Below, in pieces: positions 21,902 to 35,400 of a stretch of 64,000 nucleotides of DNA. A program made the position numbers and the translations under genes. Positions within the stretch are counted from its first letter, which is position 1, and each line of letters begins with the position of its first letter. Location of the stretch: positions 13,107,243 through 13,171,242 of the forward strand of contig JAHCVI010000001.1 of the NCBI GenBank assembly GCA_019096155.1. The letters run 5' to 3'. The stretch comes from Staphylotrichum longicolle (lineage: Eukaryota > Ascomycota > Sordariomycetes > Sordariales > Chaetomiaceae). The notes under the pieces are model-generated. The model was not told the DNA's origin and did no database searches. It saw only the letters and a program-made list of their open reading frames with translations.

Positions 21902-23209
21902 GCGCTCATGATAGGGTGGGGAGAGTAGTTGGAGAGATGTAACAAGGCGCCGGGAATGGACAGCGAGAGTCTGATTGTCAGAGGGCTGAAGGAGAATGAA
22001 GGTGGTAGGCTCCTTAACTTTCTGGCTTGTGTCGTCGTGACGTGGTTGGACTCATCTCTGTTGTGAACTTGCCCGAACTCTAGAAAACATTAGAGCTACA
22101 GGTACCAGGCCTCGAACGTTGAAGAGAAGCGAATCAGTATACCTTAACGACTCGCGAGCTGCCTATTTCTGGTCAAGAATACAGTAGCTGATTCAACTCA
22201 AATCGAAATGGCTCATCTCTTGAGGGAGGCGGACCATCTTCCCCTCGGTGCCGGTTGTTGTTCCATTGAAATGCAATCGCCAGAAAGGCAGAACGATGCA
22301 CAGAACCGCAACAGACAAACTCACAAACTTGACAATGGACATACCTCATGTTCAGACTAGCTTTAAGAAGATCTACGTTGTCAGAAAATCTATTGTATAG
22401 GTAGGATAACCCTTTGGCGGACGAGGTGCTGGCATCTACAGCTCTCTCATCTTTGCAGCGGTATCTGTACCTTCTTAGACGATTGGGGGCGGACCGTTTT
22501 ATCGTGCCATAAACGCCGTTGGTACGGAGTAATTGAGGAGACTATTGTTATTTTGAGGCCTAAACTGAAGAAAGTGAACGGTTGTCTTTGGCAAGTGTGG
22601 ACCAGTCTCTCCCTGTGACGACAACCCAAAAGGTCATCTTTACAAGCCCAGCCTGACGAGGGCGGCTCGGCGGATTATGCTTTTACAGCAGCGCGCATCG
22701 AGTCAGATCCTCTTCGCTGGGACAAAATATGGATTGCCGCGGGGCATGAGGAAATCGAACGCGGCCTCAGCTTCTCGAGGGAAGAAGCAGTAACCCTGCA
22801 TGAAAGTGGGGCAGCTGCAGGCACCTGCATGGAACCCCCGGATGGATCTCATGTTTCACGGGCCTGGAAAGACCCACCTTTTGGTCGCTACGGAAACCGG
22901 ACCCGGCCAAAACAGTCAACACGCCAAACCCAGACGAGAAATTGCAGGCAGGAGAGGCATCCTGAGCGCGGCAACGTCATTCACTTCTTTCGTTCCTTAA
23001 TTCCACGCGCCTGCCGCCCCTTCTCGAAGCCGCGAAATTCGCTTCGTTCATTCCAGCAGCCCGCCCCCGCGGCCCATTTTCGACCATTTCTCCAGTATCC
23101 AATTGTCGACCGGCACGGCGGAGAGAAACATTACTTTTGTTGCCGACCTTACTGCACCACTGAGCGATAGGTCGCCCACACCAAGGGCGGCTGGACCCTA
23201 CAGGCCGAA
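21902..23209. other. Intergenic, no gene seen
   Basis: Upstream region of the kinesin gene. No frame with family resemblance and no repeat family noticed. Confidence 0.4.
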
Positions 23210-26200
23210 ATGGACCCCAATGCTTCCTCCATCACCGTCGCGGGTATGACGCGCTTCTCACACAGCTGGCACCACAGCAGCATCGCTGACGCTCAATCCC
23301 TTCAACAGTCCGAGTGCGGCCGTTCACGATCCGGGAGGCTGCCCAGCTGTCAGTTCCCGTTGTTTCCCAAGACACCACTGCAGGCAAGCTGACACAGAAT
23401 CTAGGGTTCGGACCGACGACAGCACACTTTTCCTCGGCGACGGCTCGCTGGCTGCAGCTCCCACCCCCAAGCTGAACCAGCGCGGACTGAGATCGGTCAT
23501 CAAGGTGGTGGACGACAGGTGTCTGTATGTCTCTCGGTCAGAAACAGCATGTCTCGCCCCGCGCTGACTTGTCGCAGTGTTTTCGACCCTCCCGAAGACA
23601 GCCCCGTCCAGAAGTTCACCCGATCCGTCGTCCCCGCCGCCGGCAAGAAAGTCAAGGACCAGGTCTTCGCCTTCGACCGAATCTTTGACCAGAACGTCAC
23701 GCAAACCGACGTGTACGAAGGAACGACCAGGGGTCTGTTGGATAGCATCCTCGACGGCTACAATGCCACCGTGTTCGCATACGGCGCCACCGGATGTGGC
23801 AAGACACACACCATCACCGGCACCGCTCAGCACCCCGGCATCATCTTCCTCACCATGCAGGAGCTGTTCGAAAAGATCAACGAGCGCAGCGACGAGAAAA
23901 TCACCGAGGTCTCCCTCTCGTATCTGGAAATCTACAACGAGACCATCCGCGACTTGCTGGTTCCGGGCGGTAGCAAGCAGGGCCTCATGTTGCGCGAGGA
24001 CTCGAATCAGGCCGTCACGGTCGCCGGGCTCACCAGTCACCACCCGAAGAATGTTCAGGAGGTTATGGACATGATTGTGCAGGGCAACGAGTATCGGACC
24101 GTTTCGCCCACAGCGGCGAACGCCGTTTCCTCTCGGTCCCATGCCGTGTTGCAGATCAATGTTGCCCAAAAGGACAGAAATGCCGACGTCAACGAGCCTC
24201 ACACCATGGCTACGCTGAGCATCATCGATCTTGCGGGCAGTGAGCGTGCGAGCGCTACCAAAAATCGTGGAGAGCGGCTGTTGGAAGGCGCCAACATCAA
24301 CAAGTCGCTGCTCGCCCTTGGGAGCTGCATCAACGCGCTGTGCGACCCGCGAAAGAAGAACCATGTGCCGTACCGCAACAGCAAACTCACTCGCTTGCTC
24401 AAGTTCTCGCTGGGCGGAAACTGCAAGACCGTCATGATTGTTTGTGTGAGCCCGTCGAGCGAACATTTTGACGAGACGCAAAACACGTTGCGCTACGCGA
24501 ACAGGGCCAAGAACATCCAGACCAAGGTGACGCGCAATGTCTTCAACGTCAACCGACACGTCAAGGACTTCCTGGTCAAGATCGACAGGCAGATGGCCCT
24601 CATCAACGAGCTCAAGGCCCAGCAAAAGGACGCCGAGAAGACCTTTTTCGCCAAGTTCCGGAAGCAGATGGACAAGCGTGATGCCGCGGTACGGGAAGGC
24701 ATCGTTCGTCTGCGTGCGGCATACGAGAACGCATCCTCAGAAAGGTTGGAGAAGGTCAATTTCATGAAGAAATTGAAGGCCATCGAAAGGCGTATTGGCC
24801 TGCTCTCGGCCTGGATTGCCGCCTTTGACACGGTGTGCGATGCCCGGGGAGAGGAGGAGCCAATGCCGTCCAACTTGGCAGGCATGCGCAAGGCGGCTCA
24901 CGGAATCCTGATGGAACTGGAGAGCAGCAGACACCACATCCACCAGAGGCTGGAGCGATCCAACTGGGAGCGGGCGCTGGATACGGCGCTGAACCACAGC
25001 ATCTCACAGTTGCCGTCAGGCGATGGCGCCGTGGACGGTTCCGAAAGGGACACCCTTGCGCGGGAGGCCGAGATGCTCAAGGCGAGCTTCATGCGTGATG
25101 CTTACAGAGAGGTCATGGAGCAGGACAAGGTCGGTGATGCGGCCGTTCTGCAGGTCCTTCTGACCGCTCAGTTTGACATCCTCGCGGCCATGTCCGACAC
25201 ACTCAATATGAGCGAGGAGGAGGCTGTCGCGCACGCCAAGACCATGATCACGCGTCTGCTCGAGACAGGTTATTCGGCGGCGTCCCATGTCGTCAAACCT
25301 GACGGCTCCATGATGCCGGTCGAGTTGTTCCCGCCGACCAAGCGCGGCACGCCAAAGCGGAAGAAGTCGCTGAACGTCAACACCAAACCCCTTTCCGCTC
25401 CCGTCTTCTCAGCGGCCCAGCAACAAGCCATGGCCTCGCCCATCAAGGGCTCACCCCGCCGTCGGAAGATGGGCGCAGCTCGCAAGGGGGTGTCATTCAC
25501 ACCCGTCAAGAAGAAGCAGGGTGTGCGTTGGCGCGATGACGAAAGTGAGCAAGGGCTGGCCGACTTTGAGAAGACGCCCAAAAAGTTTTCACCACCCGAA
25601 GCGCCCTCACCAGAAAAGTCATTCCTGGCGCAACCCGCGGTGCCCTCGTACCTCAACCACATGGATTCCCCGCAAAGCTCGAGCCCGAGCCTCACTATCC
25701 CCGACGTATCATCGCTTTCCCTCGGCAAGCCGAATCGTTTCCAGGCCGGCTTCCTCTCCAAATCGCGGACACCTCAACAAAGCAACGGCGCCGCCAACGG
25801 CTCGCCCGTTCCACCCATCTTCTCCCTCAATCTGGCGGGAGGTGCTTCTAACGGCTCGCCCGTGCCGCCCACCTTTTCTCTCAACCTGGGCGGTTCCTCG
25901 GACACCGACGACCGGCCCTCCCCGCTGCGCACCCTGCCCGTGAGCCGAGCGACTAACTCCCTCTCGCCACCCGCAGCCGCGCCCAACGGCAGCCCCAAAC
26001 CACCCCTCAACATCCTCTCCACCCTGTCGGAAACGGGCAACGAAAACGAGCCCCCGCGCCGCACCTCCCCCTCCTCTCGCCTCCCCCGCCTCTCGTACGG
26101 TTCCGGCTCCGACTCGGAACTCGACCCCCTCAAGATCCGCTCCGCCCTGCACTCGGCCAAGCGCCGCGACCGCCTCTCGCTCATGTCGGCGGCCGGCACC

Positions 26201-26797
26201 GCCGCGTCCAACGCCAAGCGCATCTCGTCGGTCGGCTCCTCGTCGAGCGCCGCGGGGATCAACACGCACCGCCGCGCCTCCGCGAGCTACTCGGGTCCGG
26301 GGCCCGCGGCCGCGCAGAATGGCATCTCGCGCCACGGGCGCAGGAGCAGTACCGAGCGGGCGAGGCGGTCGCCGCCGCGGCCGATGCCGATTGCGTGCTC
26401 GCCTCCGTCGGCGACCGGGGGCCCGCATCAGGAGCGGTCGTCGTTTCTGGGCGGGAGTGGGAGTGGCGTGGGGAGGGGCCTGACGCCGGGGCAGGCGAGG
26501 CGGATGAATATAGGGGGAAGTTTCCGGATGGAAAGGGAGAGGGAGAGGGAGAGGGAGAGGGGGAGTCCGTCGTCGGTGAGGAATGTGGTTGTTGATGGTG
26601 TGACTGGTACTGGTGCCGGCAGCGGTGCTGGTGCAGTGGCGGCAGGTGGTGGTGGTCTTGCTGGGATGGTCAGTGGCAAAGCTAGGAGGATTACCATTGG
26701 CTCTGCTGCCGCATTGCCGAGTGTGAATGGGAATGGCAATGGGGCGGCTGCGAGCGGGAGTGCGCTGAGGCAGCGGCCGAGTATGGTGTGGAGGTAG
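23210..26797 (+). CDS. Kinesin-8 family motor (Kip3-like)
   Basis: Four exons, 23210-23243, 23309-23348, 23405-23524 and 23578-26797; 1137 aa. The N-terminal motor starts MDPNASSITVAVRVRPF. The P-loop GATGCGKTHT is near residue 133, switch I SSRSH near 246 and switch II DLAGSERA near 282. The neck region RNVFNVNRHVKDFLVKID and the insert DGSLAAAPTPKLNQ are as in kinesin-8. A coiled segment extends to about 520. A long Ser/Pro/Gly-rich basic tail follows, with a tandem NGSPVPP-x-FSLNL duplication and an (Glu-Arg) run from a GGGAGA microsatellite (about 26534-26561). It is a plus-end-directed motor that limits microtubule length in spindle and nuclear positioning. Intact. Confidence 0.95.
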
Positions 26798-27466
26798 ACT
26801 GTGGGCTGGTGCTTGTTTGCTTTTGAGTTCAGGAGACGGTGGACAAATTGGGGATCGTGGGTGGCGTTTTGCATACACGCGTGTAACTCCCTCGCGCCAC
26901 CTCGATAGAGGTGCGACTGGAGAGCGGGTGTGGTTGGAGTCGGGCGTTGGGTTCAGAGACTGACTGAACTTCGCCAGTTGTCATTGTTTTCTTCTTTCCT
27001 GTTGTTTTGTGTTGTTAGCACATCATGGTCTGGTTCATTCATGGGGTTCGGGGTTGGGGGATCCCATTTTGTGTGTGTTTGGGATGCAAGCTGGATAGTC
27101 TTGCTTGTTTGTGTATAATCATCAGTTGCGTTTTCGAGGGTGTATAAATAGCGTTATGGAGCCGCAGTGTAGTGATGCACATGCCGACTGCTCAAGCACA
27201 TATTGTTTGGTGTTCCTTGCCGAGTGCTTGGAGCATGGACTTTGTGGCCCCGTGAAGGATCACCATTTTAGGACTGGGTTTCCATTCCAAAATGTGTGTG
27301 GCGCATTGCGTCGGACACAAGAAGCCAAGGATGGAAATGTGAGAGGAGACCAATGTGATGGTCCTCGCGTGATCTTCAAATTGTCATACGTAAAGGAGCG
27401 ATGCCCCGAGAAATAGATCCCTCCATATCCAATCAACATACAATCCCCTGGGTATCCCGGTTTCGT
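26798..27466. other. Intergenic between convergent genes
   Basis: 3' regions of the kinesin gene and the hexose transporter. Nothing else seen. Confidence 0.4.
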
Positions 27467-29472
27467 TTAGAGACGCTCGGTGGTCTCGCCAACCTTGGGC
27501 TTCTCGGCGTCAGAGCCGGAAGCGCCAGTGACAACGCCCTCCCCACGGATCAGCTGGGTGAGACCGATCTCGGCGTTGATCTCCTCCATACGCTCGAGGT
27601 CGGCCTGGGCTGTGCCTTCGGAGCCAAAGACGATGTCCTATGCGTACCAAGTTAGCCTGCTGGTATCTGTAATGCTGAAGGGCCAGAGAGGCCTACCATC
27701 TCCTCCAGGGTCAGCCGCTTTGTCTCGGGCACGAAGAACCAGATGAAGGCGGCGCCGATGTAGGTCAGCCCGCCGAAAAGAATGTAGGTGCCGTACGGCA
27801 TCTTGGCCAGCATGTCCGGCGTGACCTGGCCGACGATGAAGTTGTTCAGTTGCTCGACGCGCCCAGCGCCACGCCGTACGGCCGCGTGCTCAGGGGCCAG
27901 ATCTCGGCGACGATGATCCACGCGCAGGGACCCCACGAGTAGCCGAAGTGGATCACGAACAGCCACACCATGCACACGGCCGCCCAGCCCGCCGCGGCCT
28001 GCGACGCCCCCTGTTCTTGGCCACGATGATGGCGATGATGATGTGGCAGGTGCCCATGCCGATGGCGCCGATGGTGAGGACGGGCTTGCGTCCCACGCGG
28101 TCGATCCACAGGACGGAGGGATCGTGGCGATGAGCATGACGATGACGACGCCGGTCGCGAGGAGGATGTCGTGTTGCTGCTGAGACCGAGCTGTTGGAAA
28201 AGGGGGGGTAAAGAACGGCGTTGATGCCAGTCCACTGGAGTGTGTTAGTAACTGGGGGGTGGAAACGGGTGCACAGCTTGAAACGTACCTGCTGGAAGAA
28301 CATGGTGACAGTGGCGACAACGACACGCTTGAACATGGCCTTGGTCTGGAACAGCTTCCGGATGGCGACAAACTGCAACTTAAACGTGTTCCAGGCGGTC
28401 TGCTCGCGTAGTTGAGGGAAGAGCTCGGCAATGGTGCGCTTCTCGAAGAGAGACTGGGCCTTGATCTCGAGGAACTCGAGCTCCACCAGCTCGTGGTCGG
28501 CCGACAGCCCGCGGAGGCTGGACAGGACCTTGCGCGCTTCCTCCTCGCGCCCGTGGTGGATCAGCCAGCGGGGCGAGAAGGGCATAAAGATCATGCCGAC
28601 GAAGAGAAGGACGGCGGGAGCGAGCTGCAGGCAGATGGGCACCAGCCAGGCTGCGTCAGACTGGGTCTCTTCGGTTCCGCCGATGAAGTTGGTGCCGCTG
28701 GACGTTGTCAGTGGGGCAGTTCAGGGGCCACAATGCGTTTATCAACACCGAGACGTACTAGTCAATCCAGAAACTGATCATGATGCCAAAGCAGATAGCC
28801 AGCTGCTGAGTCGCCACCAAGGCGCCGCGCACTTCAGGGGGAGCCACCTCGGAGTTGTAGATGGGGATGATCATGGCGAGACTTCCGACACCCATACCGC
28901 TGCAATGGTGGTCAGCACCATTCGACCCTGTCAGGCAGAGGGCAAAGGCAACTCACGTCACGAAACGGCCACCCAGAATGGCGTCGTGTCCACCGCTCAC
29001 CGCCGTCGCTTGCACGATCACACCGATAATGAAGACAGCGCAGGCCACCAGCACAGCGTACTTTCGCGACAGCACCTCGGCAAGGAAGCCCGAAAGGAGC
29101 GTTCCGATCCAGGCGCCCAGCTCGAGAATGGCCGTCAACCACCCCTTCTTGGTTTGGTCTGTCGTGTACTCGCCCATGTCTACCGGTTGTTAGTACCTAG
29201 GGCCATGCCCCTAGCCAGAACAAGACAAAGGACGCGCTGGCGAAGATGGGTGCAGAAACGTACGGTTGTTGAACGCCGGCATGGCCAGCACGCCCGAGAA
29301 CATGCCCTGGTTGTATCCATACAGCACACCACCGATGCAAGCAAACGCGGCGATGCGGAAGACGCGAAGTTCTTGATCAGGGCCGAGGGACCGCTCTTGC
29401 CCATCATCGCCTGACGCTTGTGAAGCGCCGCATCGTAGAAGCCGCCGCGCCCGAGTCGCCGCCTCCGCCCAT
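27467..29472 (-). pseudogene. MFS hexose/monosaccharide transporter broken by about seven indels
   Basis: Splice sites are clean. Exons: 29472-29264, 29179-28957, 28899-28759, 28697-28289, 28234-27697, 27637-27467. The joined protein follows the fungal Hxt/monosaccharide transporter type: GGVLYGYNQG in helix 1, HMGEYT, GWLTAILELGAW, SRKYAVL, PFSPRWLIHHGREEEA, DRVGRKP, PETKRLTLEEM and a C-terminal tail ending TTERL. The frame is lost near 29438 and 29369 (exon 1) and near 28207, 28165, 28117, 28008 and 27851 (exon 5). Each break is a lost base or short loss, mostly in short homopolymers. No nonsense substitution is seen, and residues between breaks remain conserved. Either a young pseudogene or a badly sequenced working gene. 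Confidence 0.85.
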
Positions 29473-32400
29473 TGTTGCGTGTGAGGTATCCCTTGTGCCT
29501 GAGACAATTCTCGGGGGGGTGTCGTTCTGGTGGACGGGTGCTGATCCCGGCTCAAGGTTGGGAGGTGAAGTGAAGAGGTAGGACGAAGGGAGGAAACGGG
29601 GACCGAGACTCGAGGGGATGGAGGATACTAAAAAGACGGTCCCGGAGCTGCAAGAGGTGCAGACGCGGGGAAACAAGCAATCCCTTTTAACGTGTGTGGT
29701 CCCTTGTCCCTGTCTCTTCCCACGCGCCTGGATGAACGGAAGGGTGCAACACAACCTCCATCAAGAGGGAGGGACCAATGCCACGCCATCTTCCCGGCAT
29801 CCCAACCACATCCACTGGTGCCATGCGTCGCCCCATTTCCCATTCCCCATCGTCCAATTGCCCGGGAACCGGACATATGAGCCTAGAACAGGCCCAGGGA
29901 TATCCACATATTACCTGCCCTTTTGGCTCTCTGGTGGAACAGGAGCTGGGGCAGACAGAGACTTGGATCCCGGATAGTACACGGACCCGGGGAGAGCTCT
30001 GCTTGGAGCATGAGGGGCACCCTCGGCATGCCCTGGCGGTCTGGCTGGGACCCAGCAGCAAGCTGAGGACGCAGTGTTCCTGTCGTCCTACCGTCCCCGG
30101 ATGAATGGTGATGGGTTCCATTGGCCAGGCCGGACTGGGTTGATGATCGCCGGGTGTGATTCTTCGGACCCTGGCCGAGACGGGGACTCACCTAAGGTAA
30201 CCTGTTTATTTTGCCGGGTCATTCTAGATGTCCCTGTGGCTTTCTGCAGGAGTATATGTCCTTTCTGACTGACTTTGACACATCAACAAGATACCCTGAT
30301 GAAATCGCCTTCCATCAGGTACCTTGGCTTAGCAACTGGATTCTTCTCGTCGTGCGGTTGTCTTTTCGCCGACGTCAGACGTGAGAAGCACCGCCAAGCA
30401 GCCAAGCAGCCATGCTCCACCGATCCCTGCCCCCCTCCGCGACGCGGCTAGCCAACCGCTAACCCGCGATATACCGGCAACGGTCCCGCACAGATTAAGC
30501 TCCGAGGGGACAAGTGCCATGGGTGCCCGCATTCCCGCAGCTGGTGCCGATTTAGCCTGAATCGGGGCTCCCCTCGTCCCGCCGCGCCCATTGGCGGGCT
30601 TATAAGCTGATGCGCCTCCAGGGCTGAGACTGGCTGGTAGCTGGCGGATGGCGTCGATGGCGTCCGCTGACATCGGGCCTTTTGAGGTGTCGGCAATCGT
30701 GTGCGGAGGGTTTTTCTGGTTGCTCAGGGAGGCTAAGAAGGGTCAAGCTTTTTGCCACGACGGTTGAGCCGTTGGTGGCGTCGTGCGGGTGGCTTGGTGG
30801 CTTGCGTTGGCGGCGCGCCTTGGTTGCTTAACTGCAGTGCCTCGGGCGAGGAATATGCCGAATTGGGGGAATAATGGGAAAGGAGAGCAGATGGTCTAGC
30901 GACGTGGTACGGAGGATTCACCCCGCGATTCCTTCACTTCCAGGTTGTGATGTTGGTGTATGTTGTGTTCATGGAGTGAGTTTGAGAACTCCCATTTCTT
31001 CACATGGCCTGGTTCAACTGGGACCATTTCCAATGCGATGATGTGAACCACTCCCGTTGTCACAGCTAAGAGGTGTTGGCTGTGCATGCTATAAAAAGTT
31101 GAAACTCGAAACTCAACCGACTCCGCTACCAGATGTGGTTTTTGGCCCCCAACAGCAGGAAAGGTGCTTGGGAGACGGTTTTTTGAGCGGAAGAAGCCAC
31201 AGCAAATCCTCCTCTGAGTCGTCTCGAGAGTTGTGTCCCAAATGAGAGCAACCCAACGGCTTCAAGACGGTCACCGTGGTGCAACCCAAAATACTCCCCA
31301 CGTGCTCCGCGTTTGAAGGCTGACCTGTCTTGCAACCACATCCTGATGGCGGCAGAGCTGCATCACGGCCAACACCTGGACCAGTTCCCGATGGTCTGGC
31401 TCATGGGGGCGTGGGACTGCAAGTGCTGCACCACCGCTCGGCAAATGCAGCCATCTGGCAAAGACGACGTTGGCTTGGTGGTAACGGCTTCGAAACATCT
31501 CGGGATGCCAAATTGAGGCCAAGAGCAGCAGATGTGTCTCTGATGCTGCAGGTTGGAGCTCGGTTCTTTTCGTGGCCGACGTTTGTGGGTTCCATTTCCG
31601 CCTTGAGAGCTTGAATGTGTCGCAGACCTGTGCCAGGGTTGTGATGGGGTGTCAGTTTATACTGGATGTCGAATCTTGGGACTGCACGCAAGATAGCCGA
31701 GCTGTCAGATCTCTGATCGGTCACTGCTGAGGGCCAACATGCTGTGCAAAGTACGATGCAGCGTGGATGAGACCCGATTCCATCGGCGGTCATATGCTGA
31801 TGCATCTTGTCATATGCTGAAGCGTCTTGGGTCTTCATCTCCGAGTCGCAGAGCACAATTGTTAAGCATCCGGAGAAGAGGCCAGTGACCTGTCGAAGGC
31901 AGTAAGAACATTAGGTTGGTGAGCAACTTTTCTGGCTTTTCCGTGCTTTCCCCGGGGCGGTTCCGGGCATGACGAAGCCCAGGCCGAAGTGTCGGGCCCG
32001 GCATGTGGGTCCCGAAGTTCCCTGGACGCCGTCGACGAGCCGGCGACGGACCGCTCGCCATGAAGGACCTTCCAGGCGGACGGCTGTCACTAAAGTTACA
32101 CTCGGCGCCGTGGCATGCAGTGTCCGAGTAAGGTGACTCAGACTCGACAACGCCGAGCCACACTTGTTTTGTTCGAGTGAGCAGAAGCGAGAGTGTTGGC
32201 TCCGTCGTGTCACGACCGAGCCCTATCGCCCAAATAAAACTCGGGAAGTAAATCGCGCAATGACGGACCGACAGACTGACGGGAGGCTGAAGCAGTGCTC
32301 AAACCAACGGCGCCGTTAGGTGGGATCTTAACGATGTGATCAGATAAGAATGCGGCACAGCCAGCGCACTTTGATCACGGCAAGCAAGTCTGAGGAATCG

Positions 32401-35400
32401 CCATTTCTCACCAGATCCGACAATGACGCACGCTGTTGTCGTGGGTTGTGTGTGGACGTGAAATCGCCGGCCTTGGCCTGTCATCTCCGGCCCCGGTCCC
32501 GGCCTCGGTCGCCGCCCAACGATGTGAGCGTCCTAAAAATGTTGCGGGCCCTTAATCGCCATGGGTCCGGGAGATCGCCCGGCTGGCTGGCCGGGTACGC
32601 AGCCCTGGTCTGACACTGCCAAAACAAGGTCGAAATGTTTCGAAACAAGATGGCCCTTGGCTTGGCCTGGGGGCCGAGCCCTTACCGACCTGCCATCCGA
32701 TACACCGTTGCAACATGTGAGGTTGCGGCAAGGTGAGGCATGGGCAAAGTTGGGGATCGAGACAAAATGCCAAATAAGCTCTCAAAGTTGAAAGGAGGGG
32801 ATGAGGGTGGGCGTAATGCGGAGGAGCGATGGCTGCTTGTCTCAGTGCTGCGGTGCCCGTGCCGTTCGAGTGCACAAGTCCGCCAAAACGCTGCCGCAAG
32901 TCCGTCCAGAGCAACATGGGAAGTCAAGACTGGGGCTTGGAATGGAAGGGAAGCGCACCCGAGGTGGTTGCTGACAGCCATCCAGCAAATCCAAGATCCA
33001 AGCCCGAGCCAAGATGAGATGGGGGCGTCGTGGAGGAAGGACGCCTTCGCCACACAAGCCAAGCTTTTTGGTCGGGCCAGAAAGACATGGGCAGAACGGA
33101 AGATCAGTCAGTAGACGAACATAGTGTCTGGCCCAGATCATGGGATGCGCAAACAGATCTGGGAGCCACCGGATGCTGCTGGATGCTGCCAGATCTTGGG
33201 CGGATCTGGCCAGCCGGTCGCACTTGACCTGCAACGGATGGCTTGATGTTGTGGAACAGGAAAGAGGCTCGGGCACACAGCCATCCCAAATCAGTGTCGC
33301 TAAAGGTCACGTGATATACACTAACACTTTCATCCGACGTTTAGGTAAAAAATTGCTAGAGCGTCGGCTTTCAGGCACAACCCGCTTTTGTCGATCTTGA
33401 TCGCCCTTGCATCTGGTGGCCCTGGCCTTGACGCGAATTGGCCAATGAACTTGAGTTCGACCGGAAGCGGACCCCACTCAAGCGGGTCCCTTCACCGGGT
33501 ACCTTTCGGGGCGACAAGACAAATTGACGCGCGCCTCTGTGTTTCTCCTCCTGCACTGCTCTCAGGGTCCCAGTGCTGTGTCTGCCCCATGCTCGAGGCA
33601 GCCAATCCAGCGGCGCTCTCTGTTCCAGACAGCCAACAAGCTTAGGCGCCGCCTGTTTCATCTTTCTCTCCGCTGCCGGCTTCGCGCTGTCATTTGTCGT
33701 TGTGGAGCTGGCAGCCAGAGCCGAGTGGCTTGCTGAGCGCGGTGCATTTCCCGCCTTACCGCTGGCGATCGATGAAGTGCTGCATCGCGCGGCTACAGAA
33801 CGCGTCGACGACGACGACCACGCGATTCTCCCCGCAACGGACCGAATCTGTCTCTCACCCACAAACTGTCTCCTTTGTCTTTGATGTTGGTCCGAGTGTT
33901 GCAACGTCGCAGTCTTCTTTTAATTTTAAATTACCCTGCTAGGCGCCCAGAGTGCGCCCATCTCCGGCTTGTCGCGCGCCAGAGATGGAGTCTCCTCCGG
34001 TGTTTGACCTGCGACAAGTGTCTGTCGACATGCTCGCTCTGAGCGGTTTCCATTCCGTCGGGTTCCTGGGGGCCTCACAGACCGGCGGCAGCTGGCCTCT
34101 TCTGCAAGGCGGCCAGTTGCAGATTGGGTCAGATCTCGATCGCCCTGCCCACGGCCGCCCGGCCTGGTTTTCCCTTGTGTTCTATGTTTACTCATTTCCC
34201 ATGCGGCCACTCCCATGGGCATCTCGGGGCTGCCCTCTCTTAGTCTTCACTTCATTTCCACAACTCGCATCTATTTCACCAGCATACCACAGCATTAGTA
34301 ATGCTTGGAGCTGGAGATTGAGGGCTTCGCAAGCATTAAGAACACGGCAATGAGGTGCGGCGAGACGAGGCTTGGGCTCGGCACAGGGCTGGCGGCTAAC
34401 ACGCCGAGCCGCCGTCTGGTCGTGTGCACCGTGCTGTGCTATTTTTTGACATGCTCCGCTTCCTGTACTCCACAACAGCCGTTGCCGCATCCGGCCGCGC
34501 ATCTCAGATCCGCGGTACTTCGTGCGTTGCACACACACACGGGCTGCTGGTACCTGCGTCGAGTGCGCAGCATCAGGACCTGGCGAGGCAACGGCACAGC
34601 ACCGCACCATGCCCGAAGCGAACATGAGAATCCCGTTGGTGATGCTCGGTATGGGCATGACAGTTACGAGCGTGATCTCTCTGTCTCCCAGTGCCGCTGC
34701 CGCTGCTGTTGCCGCTCAACCTGGATCTTGGTGTGGTTTTGCCGGCAACCAGATCCGCCCCTGGCTACCGATACCCCCCCTTGTCCGGCGCCAGACGCCC
34801 ATGGTCCATCAACTCTTAACCGCCCTCTGGGGACATGCACCATCGAGGGCCGACTTTGTAGCCGCCCGTCTTCGAAACAAACGCCATCCCGAAACCCTGC
34901 CAGCCACTAGCAGAGGCCGCTGGTCGCTCCATGAGGTCGTTCAGATACACATGCTGGGTTTCATCAAGCAGCTTCTCTCTACAGCTCTACCCTTGTTTCA
35001 CATTTGCTACCCCGGTCTTGCACACCCACGCTCGTTTCCTTGCCCTCTGCCCAGATCGGGGCCCGCCAAGACGGCCATCCACTCACCTCATCTCGTCGTT
35101 TCTCCCCGGGTCCCCATCACAGCCTGGGCATATTATAAGTCGACCGCCTCTCCTTCTCTCTCCGGCCGGCCTTAGCCAGTCTTTCTGTCCTCGAGCCCCT
35201 CGACCCGCCGCTTAGCGACCCGTTTCCTGTCTTTTTCCTCTTTCTTTCCTCGTATTCTTTCCTAGATTTCCTTGCTCTGTCATCTCTCTTCACTTTTTCC
35301 TCATTGCTGGTTGCTGGCCAGCCCTTTCGTTTGATACGAAACATTGCATCCCCGTCGATCTCACACCTGCCCCAAGCCTTCAAGCAAGGCCCTTGCTGGA

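Noticed and set aside
23324..24625. Antisense frame of 433 codons over the kinesin motor
   Set aside because: Shadow of a well supported kinesin exon; no conserved motifs.
25709..26878. Antisense Arg/Pro-rich frame over the kinesin tail
   Set aside because: Low-complexity complement of the Ser/Pro-rich tail.
31790..31829. Tandem 20-bp pair as a CRISPR-like or satellite array
   Set aside because: Only two copies and a eukaryotic genome; ordinary small duplication.
33371..33904. 177-codon minus frame in the gene-poor region
   Set aside because: Overlaps several other frames on both strands, no motif, Ser/Arg-rich noise.
34305..35175. Two frames of about 200 codons before the Myb-like gene
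   Set aside because: Mutually overlapping, no conserved features, and they lie within the likely promoter and leader.
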